From Casuarina equisetifolia (taxonomy: Eukaryota; Streptophyta; Magnoliopsida; Fagales; Casuarinaceae), in the NCBI GenBank assembly GCA_028551475.1, contig CM052356.1, positions 17,883,884 to 17,947,883 on the forward strand: a stretch of DNA of 64,000 nt. The letters run 5' to 3'. The notes below the pieces were generated by a model that did no database searches, was not told the DNA's origin, and saw only the letters and a program-made list of their open reading frames with translations. Below, in pieces: positions 39,871 through 51,572 of this stretch. The stretch's first letter is position 1. Every line of letters begins with the position of its first letter. A program made the translations under genes and the position numbers.

Positions 39871-41702
39871 GAGACGGGGTGAACATGAGTAAGAGTAAGT
39901 CGTCAATGCAGCTAACTTGTCGCGGCACTTGGCATGCAGGGCCAATTCTTTGAGTTGCCTGAAGGGCAAGAACTGCCATTGGTTCCATGAGGTTCTGAGT
40001 GCTTGTATTATTATTGGTCCCGCGCATCCATCGTATGCGTGAGCTTCCATTCATGTATTGTTTATGAGCTCGTGATGATAATGCCTGAAAGCAGTAGTTA
40101 GAAGATAAGAAAATGTTTTGTTTAATCTTCTCCTTGTCAAAGATTTCACATTCTTCTTCCCCTACTATGTTTTTGACTAACTTTCTCATTACTTAATTTT
40201 ACTTTGGAGACCAATTGACGCTGTTCTCTGCATAAGACCATAAAAACAGCACTAAAATTACTTTCTCGGTTAGCTTTTTGTTGTACCATCAATATATATG
40301 CTTCCCTTACAATTGAAGTGACTCTTACCCTGTCTCTCATCCCATGCTTATGGTCTCTCTTAATTTAGCACATACTAGCCTGACTTAACGTGTATTTACA
40401 ATGCTATTACTAGATTAGGATATAAACTACAAAGCTCACACCACTACAATATTGGGATGATACACAACTAGTCTTGAGCTTATAAATGAAGAGAGATATT
40501 TTTTTTTTTTTTTTAAATTTAAAAAAGAAGGCAAATGGGATGTGAGGAAAGAGTGTCGAACCTGGTTTCAGGCCGTTGTTACTTTCATTTGGCCAACAAA
40601 GAATTGTTATCTGTACTACTTAGTAATATTATCTCAATTTTTTTTTTTTGACCTTTTGTTTGGTTGGTGGAGTTAGGGTGTAGGTGAGTGATCCTATGCG
40701 CTTTTCGCGTCCAAATCACAGCCAACTCCATGGTTACGCGGAATAACTTGGAAATATGGAAAGCAGAAAAAGGAGGTTATGTCAAAATCATCATCCCAAT
40801 AATACCATTTCTTAGAGGCTAAGGCAAGGGCTTTACTCAGCATAAACATACTCAAAGCGAGATCAAATCATAAAATGAAAACCCATATACACTCAAGAGA
40901 GATGCAATCATAACAATATGGCCAGAGAAAACTTGAAAAACAAGAAAAACAAATGAATTATTAGTTGAGTATTAAGTAATATTGTTTTTCTTAGCATCTT
41001 CATTACTCATGTGAAATTTCACCAAATATAGCTTCTTGAGAAGCCAAGTGAAGTTAAGGATATCACATTTAGACTATGCGATAAAAAAAATTAACCTCCT
41101 TTTATTTTCTTTTAGGTTTCAGAAACACATCCTCGAACAAATTTGCTTCTTTATTCCAAAGCCAATGAAATGGATTTACATGGGTGGATAAAAGTATGTG
41201 TGTATTTTATGTATCTATGAATGATGTATGTAAGCACCAAAATATTAACATTAGAAAATAGTTGTTAAAGAAGTCATTTTCTTTAAAATTGGCTCTTACT
41301 TGGGTAGAAATTACCGGAAATATGTATTGAAAATGCTAAAAAATAAGAAAAAGAAATGTTGCTTCTACCCCTGGCACATCAGTAAGAGTATTGAGCTAAA
41401 ATTTGCTATTTTTTCTGCCATGTCTCAAGCAGTTTTTGGGTGCATATCATCCAATATTTTTGAAAAGATCACTGCAGATGATCACTTTGAGAAAATCCTT
41501 CTTTCACTTCTTGTCAGTTGTTTTTCTTTCTACTCAGGCTATGAAGGAACCGAAGTCCTAGAATTTGAGCCCAGGATCTTCAGGTGAGTACGGTCTTCGT
41601 TCACCTACCACTTCTGGTTGCGTGTCTTAAACAAGGCAATTCTTTATTTCTTTCTCTTGAGTAACCACCAAACTCCAAGCAGTATCTTCCCCAGCCGGCT
41701 GC

Positions 41703-41776
41703 CCACCAACCCCTGGCGTGCAGCGAGCGTAGTTGACACGAGGTGGTAGTTCAGAACATGTTGTGGGGATTGGTGG
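41703..41776. repeat. Imperfect inverted repeat in a GC-rich island
   Basis: CCACCAACCCC at 41703-41713 can pair with GGGGATTGGTGG at 41765-41776, leaving a loop of about 50 bases. Could be a chance hairpin or part of a small RNA or transposon end. Confidence 0.35.
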
Positions 41777-42525
41777 ACATCCTTCTCCTCCCACTTTCCT
41801 CTCCATTCATTTTCTTTATCGTTTTTTAAGTTCCACGTTCATGTGATAATGAATTTTATTAATTTATAAGCTGAATAATAAGTTTTTTGACTTGATACTA
41901 AGTTTTTAACATGATATTATAGTTCAAGATCTTTATTGATACACTTACAAACTTAAAAGGTGAACCCAATGCAATTCTGCAATTAATTTAGAAGGTGAAC
42001 CATCATAATAAGAGACATATTAAGATGTAAATAATGAATTTCATATTATTTAAAAGTATATTAACTCTTTTACTTATAATAAGTTTTACAAACTTTCAAA
42101 TTAGGCTTGTAAACCTAATGTTAGAACAAAAAAGGTATTAAAATGTTAATTTCTATCTAAAATTTTTATTCAAGAATAAGTTAACTTTATTTGATTATAT
42201 TATTATGATAAAAAATTCAATAAAATTTACACAATATAATACTTATTAGACAACTGGGTGGGACGAGAAAAGAAAAGAAGAATAGAAATTTATCTGCAAG
42301 GGTGTCATGGTAATTTCGCCTATCACCCGCCCCTCCACCCCGCCGAAGCGTGGATTTCGGAGAGTCTGGCGTGAGACTATGCACACGTAATTGATCAGTT
42401 TCGAGAAGGGAATCATGTAATTAAATCGGTTCCACCTCAGAGGGGCTGGGCATGATATATGCAGATTACGCTTCTCATTGGATAAAATATTAATATGCTT
42501 TGGAAGTAAAACCTGCAGGAACAAA

Positions 42526-42702
42526 ATGTCAAGTGCCCCTTCCCTCTCCCTCTCCCTCTCGTTGTCTGAGTCTTCCCCTGCATTTGTCGCTCGTTTGTCT
42601 CTTAAGCGATCATGCGCATTCCTTCCTCTCGCTCTTTTTTCCTACGGTTTCTCGACAACCAAACAGCACGTTAGGCCTTCGCTTCTTTGTTTCCGCGATT
42701 AG
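42526..42702 (+). promoter_or_regulatory. Upstream ORF in shikimate kinase leader, transit-peptide-like
   Basis: From the ATG at 42526 an open frame of 58 codons begins MSSAPSLSLSLSLSESSP and goes on with basic and hydroxylated residues (ARLSLKRSCAFLPLALFSYG), then stops 100 bases before the kinase ATG. If transcribed it is a long uORF; its composition resembles an organelle transit peptide. A longer reading of the same frame begins at 42478. Whether it is in the mature leader is unknown. Confidence 0.35.
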
Positions 42703-42801
42703 TCTGTTCTGAAGGTTGAGCTTGCGTGGATCTTTGTTTTGGAGAACTTTGCGATTGTCCGCGGAGACGAACACCTTGTGGAATAGGAGACTTTTGCGGC
42801 C

Positions 42802-45800
42802 ATGGAGGCGACATGTGGTTCAGCGTTGAAATTCTCTGTTCTTACAACCGTCTCTAAGCCAAACTCGGCGATGATGCGGTTGAATCAGAGAGGCAGGGAA
42901 GAATGTATGACTAAAACATCTGATTTTCTGCGGAAAACAGTGTGCACGCACCAGAGACGGTTCGATTTTGGACAATTTTCCATCTCTTGTAATCATTCGC
43001 ATGGTATACATATACATATAGCTCCTATGCTATCAGAATGCATGTGTCCTAGATTTATTTATTTATGGTTTTATTTTCTTTCACTCTTTTGCCTTAGCTT
43101 AGCTTTTTGAAGTATTTTTGTGGTTTGCATGGCTTTAATGCTTGAAGCTGAGATCATAATTTTTTCTAGCTTGGTGTACGTGTGCAAGTGATTCTTTCAA
43201 CCTTAAAATATTAATGATTTGAAGTTTGCATTTATCGCAACTTTTTTTTTTATTTTAGTCTATTGAGAAATTTTCATTCAATTTCTTTTGTACCGGATAA
43301 GCTGGTCAGGAGATGTAATTTGAGAAATGATTGGAAATATTAAATTTTATTTTTTCCATAATAATGTATGATATGATATATCTTTCGGAGCCAGCCTGAA
43401 AATTTGAAATTTAATTGCGCGTGTTCTAGCTATTGGTTGATTTGCTATCCTTACCAAACTTGGTCAAACTTTGTATATATGAACTAATTCATGCTAGGAT
43501 CAAGTTCAGTGGAGTTTTGGCATTTTTTTTTGTTCTCCCGTTTGTCATTGATTTCATCAATAATATTGTATTTGTTTTGTAGCTCTAGCACTGAAATCTG
43601 AAAAATCATATGCTTCTTCTAACGAGGACTGGTTGTTAAAGGTATAATAAAGATGCATTACAAAGTCTAAAACTCTTGTAGATCTTTTTATGTAAAGTAG
43701 TATCAGTCTGTTTGCTTTTGGCTAATGTTACTCTACTGATTGGGCTACGACGTGATGGAAGAGCAAGGCGCAGGAGGTCGCTTCACGCTTAAATGGACGC
43801 TCTATATTTCTTATTGGTTAGTTTCCTTTTGAAATGCATTTGAGATAGCAGTGCTAGTTATTCTTGTAATTGAATTCTATGGAGCTTGAAAATTCAGGAA
43901 TGATGGGCTCTGGAAAAACAACGGTAGGCCGGATCTTGTCAGAGGCATTGGGGTATTCCTTTACCGACAGGTTAGTGATTTAACTTCCTCTGCGTTTCTC
44001 ATAAAGTATTTTTCTTTTTATTTTTAGTTTTTAAAAACCATTACTAGAAACGTGGTTCCAGACAAAGTCTGGTGGATCTTGCTACAGCTCAAAGAAGAAC
44101 AAGAAAATAGTGTTAATTCTTACTAGTTTTCTCTTAGTAGTCATATTTTAACGTCAGGTAGGTGACAGCAACATACTATTTAGATTCAAGAAAATGTTAT
44201 GGTGGTCTTGTAATTTGCAAGGTTTTCGTTAAAAAGCTGTATATCGTTTGTTTGTTGCAGTGACAGATATGTTGAGTTGGCCATGGGTGAAACTTCTGTG
44301 ACTCAAATCTTTGAAGAGCGTGGTGAAATCTTCTTTAGATATCACGAGGTTTGTTGGAACATCTTGCGCTTCTTTATGAACTCCCAAGTACTCTATTTTT
44401 GTCTCTCTTTTACCCAGTTATTGTCTTCATGGTCATTAACATCTCTATCCATGCCACCAGTTCATGATGTACCATTTTTTTTCCAAGTAAATATAAACCA
44501 ACATACTAAGTTTGCCTTGCCTTTTGTTTTAAGCTCTCGATTTTAATTTACAGAGCCATTTCCTTAAGCATTATATTACTTTATTCTCAGGATCTCATAT
44601 TTGCTTGCATATGGACTAAGAATAAAAGTTTAAGAGTTGGATAGCATTCAGCCGTGTATTTGTATTTTCCCTAGGTATGAGGAAGAAAGACACTTTATCA
44701 TAGTTTATTACACAGAGCTTTGTAGTAAAATGATTGGTAGTTTGCAACGACTCTTTTACTCGGCCAACCTATTGAATTTAGAAGTGGTTCCTGCATTTAT
44801 TGAGTCTCATATAGAGTTCCAAGCAGAGAAAGGAAAGGTCACAGTAATTGAGTCTATAGAGGGGCTTCTGGAAAATGAGCAATACCTTGGCTTCAAACCA
44901 TCTAGGACTTAGAGACTATGTTAACTTTTTCTGTCTCTGTGGTAGCATAAGTAACTGTTTCTCCCTGACTCCATTTTTTTTGTTCTTATTTTTTTTTCCT
45001 AACAGAGTGAGGCATTACGGCAATTGTCTTTAGTGCCCAGGCAAATTGTTGCCACTGGAGGTGGGGCAGCGGTTCGTCCTATCAACTGGTATACCAGCTA
45101 ATGGATATTGAACATCGGCATCTTCTCTTGCTTTGTGCAAATTGAATTCATATTTCAATTGTATAAATATAGACCTATATTTGTCTTCTGTTTTAAGGAA
45201 ATATATGAGGCAGGGGATCACTGTCTTCTTAAGTGTACCTCTTGATGCCTTGGCAAGGAGAATTGCTGCTGTGGGAAGTGGTTCTCGCCCTCTCTTGAAT
45301 TTCAAATCAGGAGATACTTACACTAAGGTTGATATGAATATAGACATCCTTTCTCTAGATTCAGGTTTCAGCCTTGGTTTAGCAAAACGCTCAAACGGGT
45401 GACATCCTTAAATTCCCTGCAGGCTTTTGTGGAGCTTTTTACTCTTACCAAGAAGAGATCTCAGGCATACGAAAATGCTGATGTTACAGTTAACCTTCTA
45501 GGTATGTGTTCTCCTAGCCGCCAGCTTGATTTGCGTGCTAGTTTCTTTTTCTTGTAATTTAGTAAAATGCTGGCACTTCCAAGACATTGATCCTTGGAAT
45601 GGCTCCAAAAAACCTGCTCCTCCCGTTTGTGATGCGGTTAGATTTATAATGCACAGATTCAGATAGTTACGGAAAGAATGCTAGTATTGGTTCATAGACC
45701 ACTGGTTTTATGCCCTTTTACATTTAGGAAGCTTCGTGCCTGCTTTGATCTATGACGCCAGCAATGTTTCGAAAAGCATGAAACATATTTGGAGCTTTCC

Positions 45801-46314
45801 TCAAGATGTTACATTTAATTATTTTGTGCTCAAGTAAGACATCACTTTTTTATTGCTGAACTAAATTTGGAGAACATGATTGCTCCCTTCGTCCTAAAAT
45901 TATGCAATTGTCTAAAGAAGCAGTATTATAAGCAAATAAAATCTGCCATATTGTCACCAAGCAATACCTTGGAAATGCATGATTTAGGTGAATGTTAAAA
46001 GAAAGCTGTTAACGCATTCGACCTAGTCCTGATTACAGGATATTCCACTCCATCAATTATGCGTGAATCTTCGAGAAAACTGAAATATTTCACTTCTCAG
46101 ATCTTGCAGCCAACATGAAACTCGAAGATGTGTGTGACATCACACCAACTGCTGTGGCAATTGAGGTCTCTCCCATATTATTCGTTGTTCCTTATTTCTG
46201 CTGCTATTCCAGTGCGTATTTATTTACCCAGATCCCGAATCTTGGCAGGTACTCACACAAGTTGATGAATTTTTAAGGGGCAAGAGAGGCAACTTCCTCC
46301 GTATGTATTATTAA
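42802..46314 (+). CDS. SK: Shikimate kinase, plastid
   Basis: Phosphorylates shikimate to shikimate 3-phosphate with ATP, in the plastid chorismate (aromatic amino acid) route. Exons: 42802-43003, 43583-43641, 43762-43816, 43898-43970, 44261-44348, 45006-45088, 45198-45327, 45423-45501, 46101-46165, 46249-46314; 299 residues, near the plant norm of about 300. The first 80-90 residues are Ser/Thr/Arg-rich without the kinase fold and fit a transit peptide. Kinase motifs: P-loop GMMGSGKTTVG from residue 106; DSD at 129-131 (Mg and shikimate); FEERGEIFFR with Arg156; GGG at 177-179; and lid Arg217 in SRPLL. All catalytic residues are present. The last exon ends GNFLRMYY; the GTATGT at 46301 could be a donor to a further exon, so the extreme C-terminus is uncertain. 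The intron at 44349-45005 contains an unexplained ORF. Confidence 0.94.
44637..44912 (+). other. Unexplained 91-codon ORF inside a shikimate kinase intron
   Basis: Lies in the intron between the exons ending at 44348 and starting at 45006. After a possible acceptor (CCCTAG at about 44673) it reads YEEERHFIIVYYTELCSKM and later VVPAFIESHIEFQAEKG and VIESIEGLLENEQYLG, with protein-like composition rather than the Phe/Leu-rich look of the other intronic frames. I recognise no family. It could be an alternative exon, a captured gene fragment, or chance. Confidence 0.3.
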
Positions 46315-47569
46315 CTAATCGACTATCATGGTTTTTGTTCCTTCAAAGTTTCTGTATATTGCTAGCGCCCTTCTTTTGGAAATGTTGTTGCAATAGAAGA
46401 ACGAAGTATATCTTTTTATGTGAACGCTTGAATTCTGGAGTCCTAGTAAGAACAACAATTTACAGGCGGTTGGTAGAGTTGTTTCTTCCCATAAACTCAT
46501 CGGATATCTTTTGGTGCTGAAGTAAGGTACCTCAATTCAGAAATCGCTCTAGGAACTGAACAAATTAAGCCTATTTGTTCCGACGGGTCTGTAATAAAGA
46601 AAACTATGATAACCGGTAAACCTCAATTTGCGACCCCGTGGTGTAGGCCCTTAGGATTGCAGCCTATCAGCTGCAGCTACTTGCTGTTATCTTGAAAAGA
46701 CCTCATTGAATGTTACGTTCATTGAAAGCCTTTTGACGGAAGTTATTTCCGAGACTAGACAAGATGAGGTTGAACCACGTGATAGGCTGTTTTACTTTTG
46801 GGAAATCAAGGTTTATTGTACATTTTTATCTGAGATATCACGGTTGCTATTGGTTAATGGGCTTTTTATATCCTGATGGGCACTATATCAGTGAGGCTGA
46901 TTTCTGATTGCTTGGGCTACCACACTAATTTCAAAGCACGTGAACTTCTGGCCTTTGGTTAATTATCTCTGAAGGAAAGAAATGTGTTTTAGTGAAATGG
47001 AACTTAAATTGAAGCCTGCGAACATATCATAGAGATCTGCGTTTTAATCTGTCTGCTTGGTCTTGACGACTTTTGTAATTATCCGGCTTGATGCATAAGG
47101 ATTCTTTTTCTTGGCAATAGCATTTGGCAAGTCAAATATGCTGCTAGTGGATAAGCTTTTGGTATGTCGGATTCCGAAAATATGGTGGGCCCAAGCACGA
47201 TTTCTTGACAAGGCTAATCTGAGCGTAAAAGTATAACTTAAATTTTTCTGCACGGTGAAGATTATAAAGATATTTAATTAGGAAGATTAGCTGTGTAGCT
47301 GACCCTGTCAGTCCGTTCTTGAAAGGGGAAGGGCATAATTTTTTTGCCTTTTATTAATTTAAATAATATTTTCCCTGCTCAATGGATAACCATTTGCTAC
47401 CAATGGGATTCTTTTACCTGCATTGGAACCAATAATTTTCATCTAGGATTAAGAAAGAACTTTCTCCTTGTAGCCGTAACTATTAATATAAAAAAACAAC
47501 TACTATTGGAACAAATGGTAAGCGTGCCCCTCCTGCAAGAAATATCCACCAAAGTTCTATATCTAGGGT
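46315..47569. other. Shikimate kinase 3' flank
   Basis: Likely 3' UTR followed by ordinary AT-rich sequence. Open stretches on both strands are short and motif-free. Recognisable retroelement sequence starts near 47570. Confidence 0.5.
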
Positions 47570-47957
47570 AAAAGAACACTTTGTGGACTATTAGAGGAGT
47601 TAACCAGGCAAGCTGGTTCATGACTTGATGACCTGTGTGACGGCCTGCGCGACAACTCGGTTCGTGACTCAAAGATCCGTGCAAAGACCCACACAATGAC
47701 CCGGTCTGTGACTTGAATAAACTCAGGAGGACCCGATTGTACATCCAAACTAATTGGCCAAAAAATCCAAATCTAATCTAACTCAAACCTATTTAGAGTC
47801 CTAGGTAAATTCATCTTTATATCAAACCAATTTAAACCCCTATATAATCACATGTTGTAGTTGATCTAAAGCAATTTTGGAATAGAATTTTCCCCCCCAT
47901 ATTTTAGGTTTTTTCACTATTTTGATTTTTCGACAAATTCAAGCCACAAGTTTCTCA
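47570..47957 (+). mobile_element. Ty1/copia 5' LTR remnant
   Basis: Ends TTTCTCA just before a copia-type primer-binding site (TGGTATCAAG at 47961). It contains a TATA-like CCTATATAAT near 47840, a C-rich CCCCCCC stretch, and a GC-rich block (47620-47730) with GACCCGG-type words in line with other Ty1/copia LTRs in this window. The left limit is uncertain. Its end does not resemble that of the LTR at 51573-53263. Confidence 0.45.
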
Positions 47958-50900
47958 ATTTGGTATCAAGAACTAGACGGTGCAAGCCCCATACCTCCAT
48001 GGCATCCTCTAGCTACACCACTTTGACCTTAACAATCCCTATATTTGGCCTTGAAGAGTAGTTAATCTACAATCAAACGACCCTTGGATGGATTTTGAAT
48101 ATTGCCACATCAGCAATTGTCATTAGTATGTCTTGGCTTACCTCAATTGCCCTGTGGTCCACTTTAGCAACATAACATATTGCCAAGAGGATGGCCTCAA
48201 CCACATTCCTTTGTGTGGAGCTCTAACCCTTGACAAAGGGAATATGATAAATGTCTGATTCCTTCACCATACCTATAATATTGCTAATTAACTTTTGGCC
48301 ATTAATGAAACCATCATTGATAGTGAATTGCATAGTCATATTTTTCTCAACTTCAGACCTAAGTTTAACTCCATCTCCATTGCCATTCAAGTTTACTCCC
48401 ACAAGCAAACCCCTTCTCATGAAAGATCTCCCTCAGCTTACGAACTTTAGTCCCTACCTTAATGACCAACATGTCATTGAAGGTGATGGCATTAGCCTTC
48501 CTATCACTCACATGAGTACCATAGTTCTATCTCTTGATGTCAAATTCAATAATGTCTTAATTTTTTTTCCATTACCAAAAATTTGTTATTAGCATCAAAG
48601 TCTACTCTCGATAATTATTGTGTTTTCTTAATTTATGCCAACAATTTCATTGCCAAGAGTCTTCGCTCAGGTAAGATTCTTTTGTATAGCACCATTGATT
48701 ATAGTCTTTATTGCCTTCCACAATGAGACCTTTCATTGCTTTCTACCCTTATGACCTCCACTACCTGTGATTTATCATTTTGACATTAGCATCTTGGTCA
48801 TGCAACATTTTTTTACAATCATTATGTCAAGTAATTCTATATAGGTCATTGTGTGAACAAATGTGTATGATGAAGAATGTGATAAAATTGATGAAAATCT
48901 ATCAAAATTATCATCATCCTAGTATGGTAACATGATAGGGGGAGCATTGATTAAAATATATGCTTCATGTTACAAGCTAGTCCTTATTGGAAAGACTTAC
49001 GAGTTAGTGTTTATAAGATTGAATTGTTCATGATAGAAAAATGAGATTAATGCAAATGACATGAGTAGTATCTCATTTCTTAAAAGCTTAAATGATTGCA
49101 TAATTTGAGAGGGAGTTTTGCAAATCCTTATGATTTTTACACTTGCTACAATGATTATAAAATTCTGCCAATAAGAATGTTAAGCATAATTCATGTATCT
49201 CATGGTTGTGTATGATCTTAATGATTTTACTCATAAATTTGACACAACATGCCAAAATGTGCTTTGTTGATTTGTAATGTACAAACATGGAATATTTACA
49301 GAACTATCATTTAATGTGGTACATTGTTTAAAGAAATTATTATGTTGCTTTATATATATTATGCATTTAAGTTACAATGAAATTGATGGAAAGCAAAGAA
49401 GCAAAGGCTCATTGAATGTTTTATGTATTTGATATGTCTTTCTCTCTTACTTCTACACTCATAATACCTTTAAAAGAGAAAGAGGGATCTCTATATCTTG
49501 AAAAGGATTTTAAGATGTTTTTGACATTATGCTTAATGTTGATATGTATTTGTTGCTGCAAATAGAAGGAATACAAAAATCCTACAACATGATTATATAA
49601 GCATGTACTTTGCTGAATGATGGGTTATATATGAATATATTGTTGAATGAGATATTGGGATGAAGGTTGAACATACTTGAGTTGTGTTTGCTGTTGCAAA
49701 TGATGAAAATGCAAAAACCTCTATGTATCAAAATATATATGCAAAGTTTCAGCTTGCTAATGATCAAAGAATGAACATGAAAACATTCAACATGATGTAT
49801 ATATGTTGAAATTATGTTGCTGCACTCTTTGTGACTATATGGGGATAAGTTATAGCACTTGAATCTTATGGTTGACCCATCTAAGTGCAGTAAAAGAAAT
49901 GAAGTTCTCTTTCCTAAAAATGTGTTTCAAATCTTCTTGAATCTATCTTGTCTGATGGTTGTTGATTGATTGAATACATATGAAAACATGATTGGATAAT
50001 AATATGAGAATGTGATTGCAAGAATACACATTTACAATGTTATTTTTGTTTGTTTAAATGTACTACCACATTGTGTATTATTGGCATGAAACATTTGATG
50101 TTGGTTGTCATAATTTAAAGAGGACCTTTAAGCATTTAAGCTTTAAGGGGTCTTTGTTAGGCACAATGTGGTTATGCTTAAGCCAACATGTGATACCAAC
50201 TTACTATTGAATATGTTAGTTTCAATTTTTTTAAGAAACAAATTGTTTCTACTTCTATTATTGAAACTAAATATACTGATAATGGTAGTTGTTGTGCTTT
50301 AGTTCTTTGATGAAAAATCAACTTGTTGATTTTGATTCATTTCAAAGTTCTATATCCTTAAAGTGTGATAATACAAATGTTATTAAATTACAAAATTTGC
50401 ATCAATACATGAATGTATTGGCACACATGTGCATCATAATTAGCCTCCATTGTCAACATTCCCTTTCTTGTTACAAGAAAGGACCCTTCCTAGATTGAAG
50501 GGAGTTTACCTTGATATTTCGCTGCAAAACTCAAAACTCCCCTGCATAACTCTAAACTCTGCTACAAACTCCACTCAACAACAATGGTAGGCGCTACTAC
50601 TTAGGGGGAGCTCTTGATTCATTAAATCTGGTATGATCTTTCCAATTTTTGGTTGCTTAAGCATACAACACATGCTCTGTAAGATCTATCTTTACTCTAT
50701 TATGTTGCTGAAATTTAAATTTTGGACATTGTGTTGCTGTGAATATGAATATGCAACTATGTATGCTGCTGTGAACTTTGACTCCTATCACAATGATCAT
50801 GCTGTGAACTCTTAATTATGATCATATGATGCTGATCTTATGATAATGGTTGCTGCTGTGTCTTCCTTATATTCATCATATATCTTGCTGTAAATTTCTG

Positions 50901-51572
50901 CACAATGTTGAGAATGTGAAAGGAACATGGTATTTATTGAGCACATATGCTCTCATTATATGTCTATGGGGGAGATATTATCATGTAGAAAATTTATCTC
51001 ACCATAACCCTTTGTTATGTGGCTGGTTGGCTTACTTTGCAAGGAAGTTATCCTTGAGGGGGAGCTATGAGCTCTTGGAGATAACCACATACCATAATTC
51101 TTATGATTTTGGTGTAGATAAATGTTTGCTTATTTTGGTTATAGTCCATGGTTTGATACTTTTGGTGTTGATAAAACAAAAAAAAGGGAGAAATATATGT
51201 TATGATGCTACGTTGATCATATATATTTGATATACTTTGAACTTGTTATAAGGGGAGAATTTGTTATAACATGTGAAATATTAGTCATATGCACCTTGGG
51301 AGAAATATATATTGATTATATTGGACATATGTACTTTGAACTTGTTATAAGGGAAGAAATATATAACTTATTCTAGGGAATATATTTCCTATGGATTATA
51401 TTGATGTGTGTTGAATTTGGATTAATTTATGCATCAATATATATGCTTAAAGTTGTCCAACAAATGATTATATTTATTTTGGAAACTTGAAAAGTGAAGA
51501 GTTGTTGCTTTACTTTGGAAACTCATATTGTATCAAAATGTTTTATTTTATCATCATAAAAAAGGGGGAGAA
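47958..51572 (+). mobile_element. Decayed Ty1/copia internal region
   Basis: Fossil, heavily broken with many breaks. Order of recognisable parts on +: primer-binding site for initiator tRNA-Met at 47961; gag start near 47999 (ATGGCATCCTCTAGC); protease and GAG-pre-integrase region at about 48250-48730; then about 1.4 kb where integrase and reverse transcriptase should be, too short to hold both; RNase H region at about 50240-50480; a long AT-rich non-coding tail; and a polypurine tract AAAAAAGGGGGAGAA ending at 51572. The order and the long 3' non-coding tail suggest the Sirevirus branch. Old. Confidence 0.75.

Larger units (their letters stand above)
39871..42801. other. Intergenic between CstF-64 and shikimate kinase
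   Basis: CstF-64 3' UTR to about 40200, then AT-rich sequence. A 95-codon open stretch at 41300-41587 has no recognisable motif. About 41590-41800 is GC-rich with an imperfect inverted repeat. About 41820-42250 is extremely AT-rich. The last 500 bases form the shikimate kinase promoter and leader, with a CCCTCT repeat near 42538-42560. Confidence 0.5.

Noticed and set aside
39793-40340. Minus-strand open stretches after CstF-64
   Set aside because: Overlap the last CstF-64 exon and its 3' UTR; no domain recognised.
41300-41587. 95-codon open stretch in the CstF-64 to shikimate kinase gap
   Set aside because: No recognisable motif, low-complexity Lys run near the start, no clear promoter or neighbour exon; left as intergenic.
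46600-46760. GC-balanced patch after shikimate kinase checked for a tRNA
   Set aside because: No acceptor-stem pairing or conserved tRNA box A or B words found by eye.
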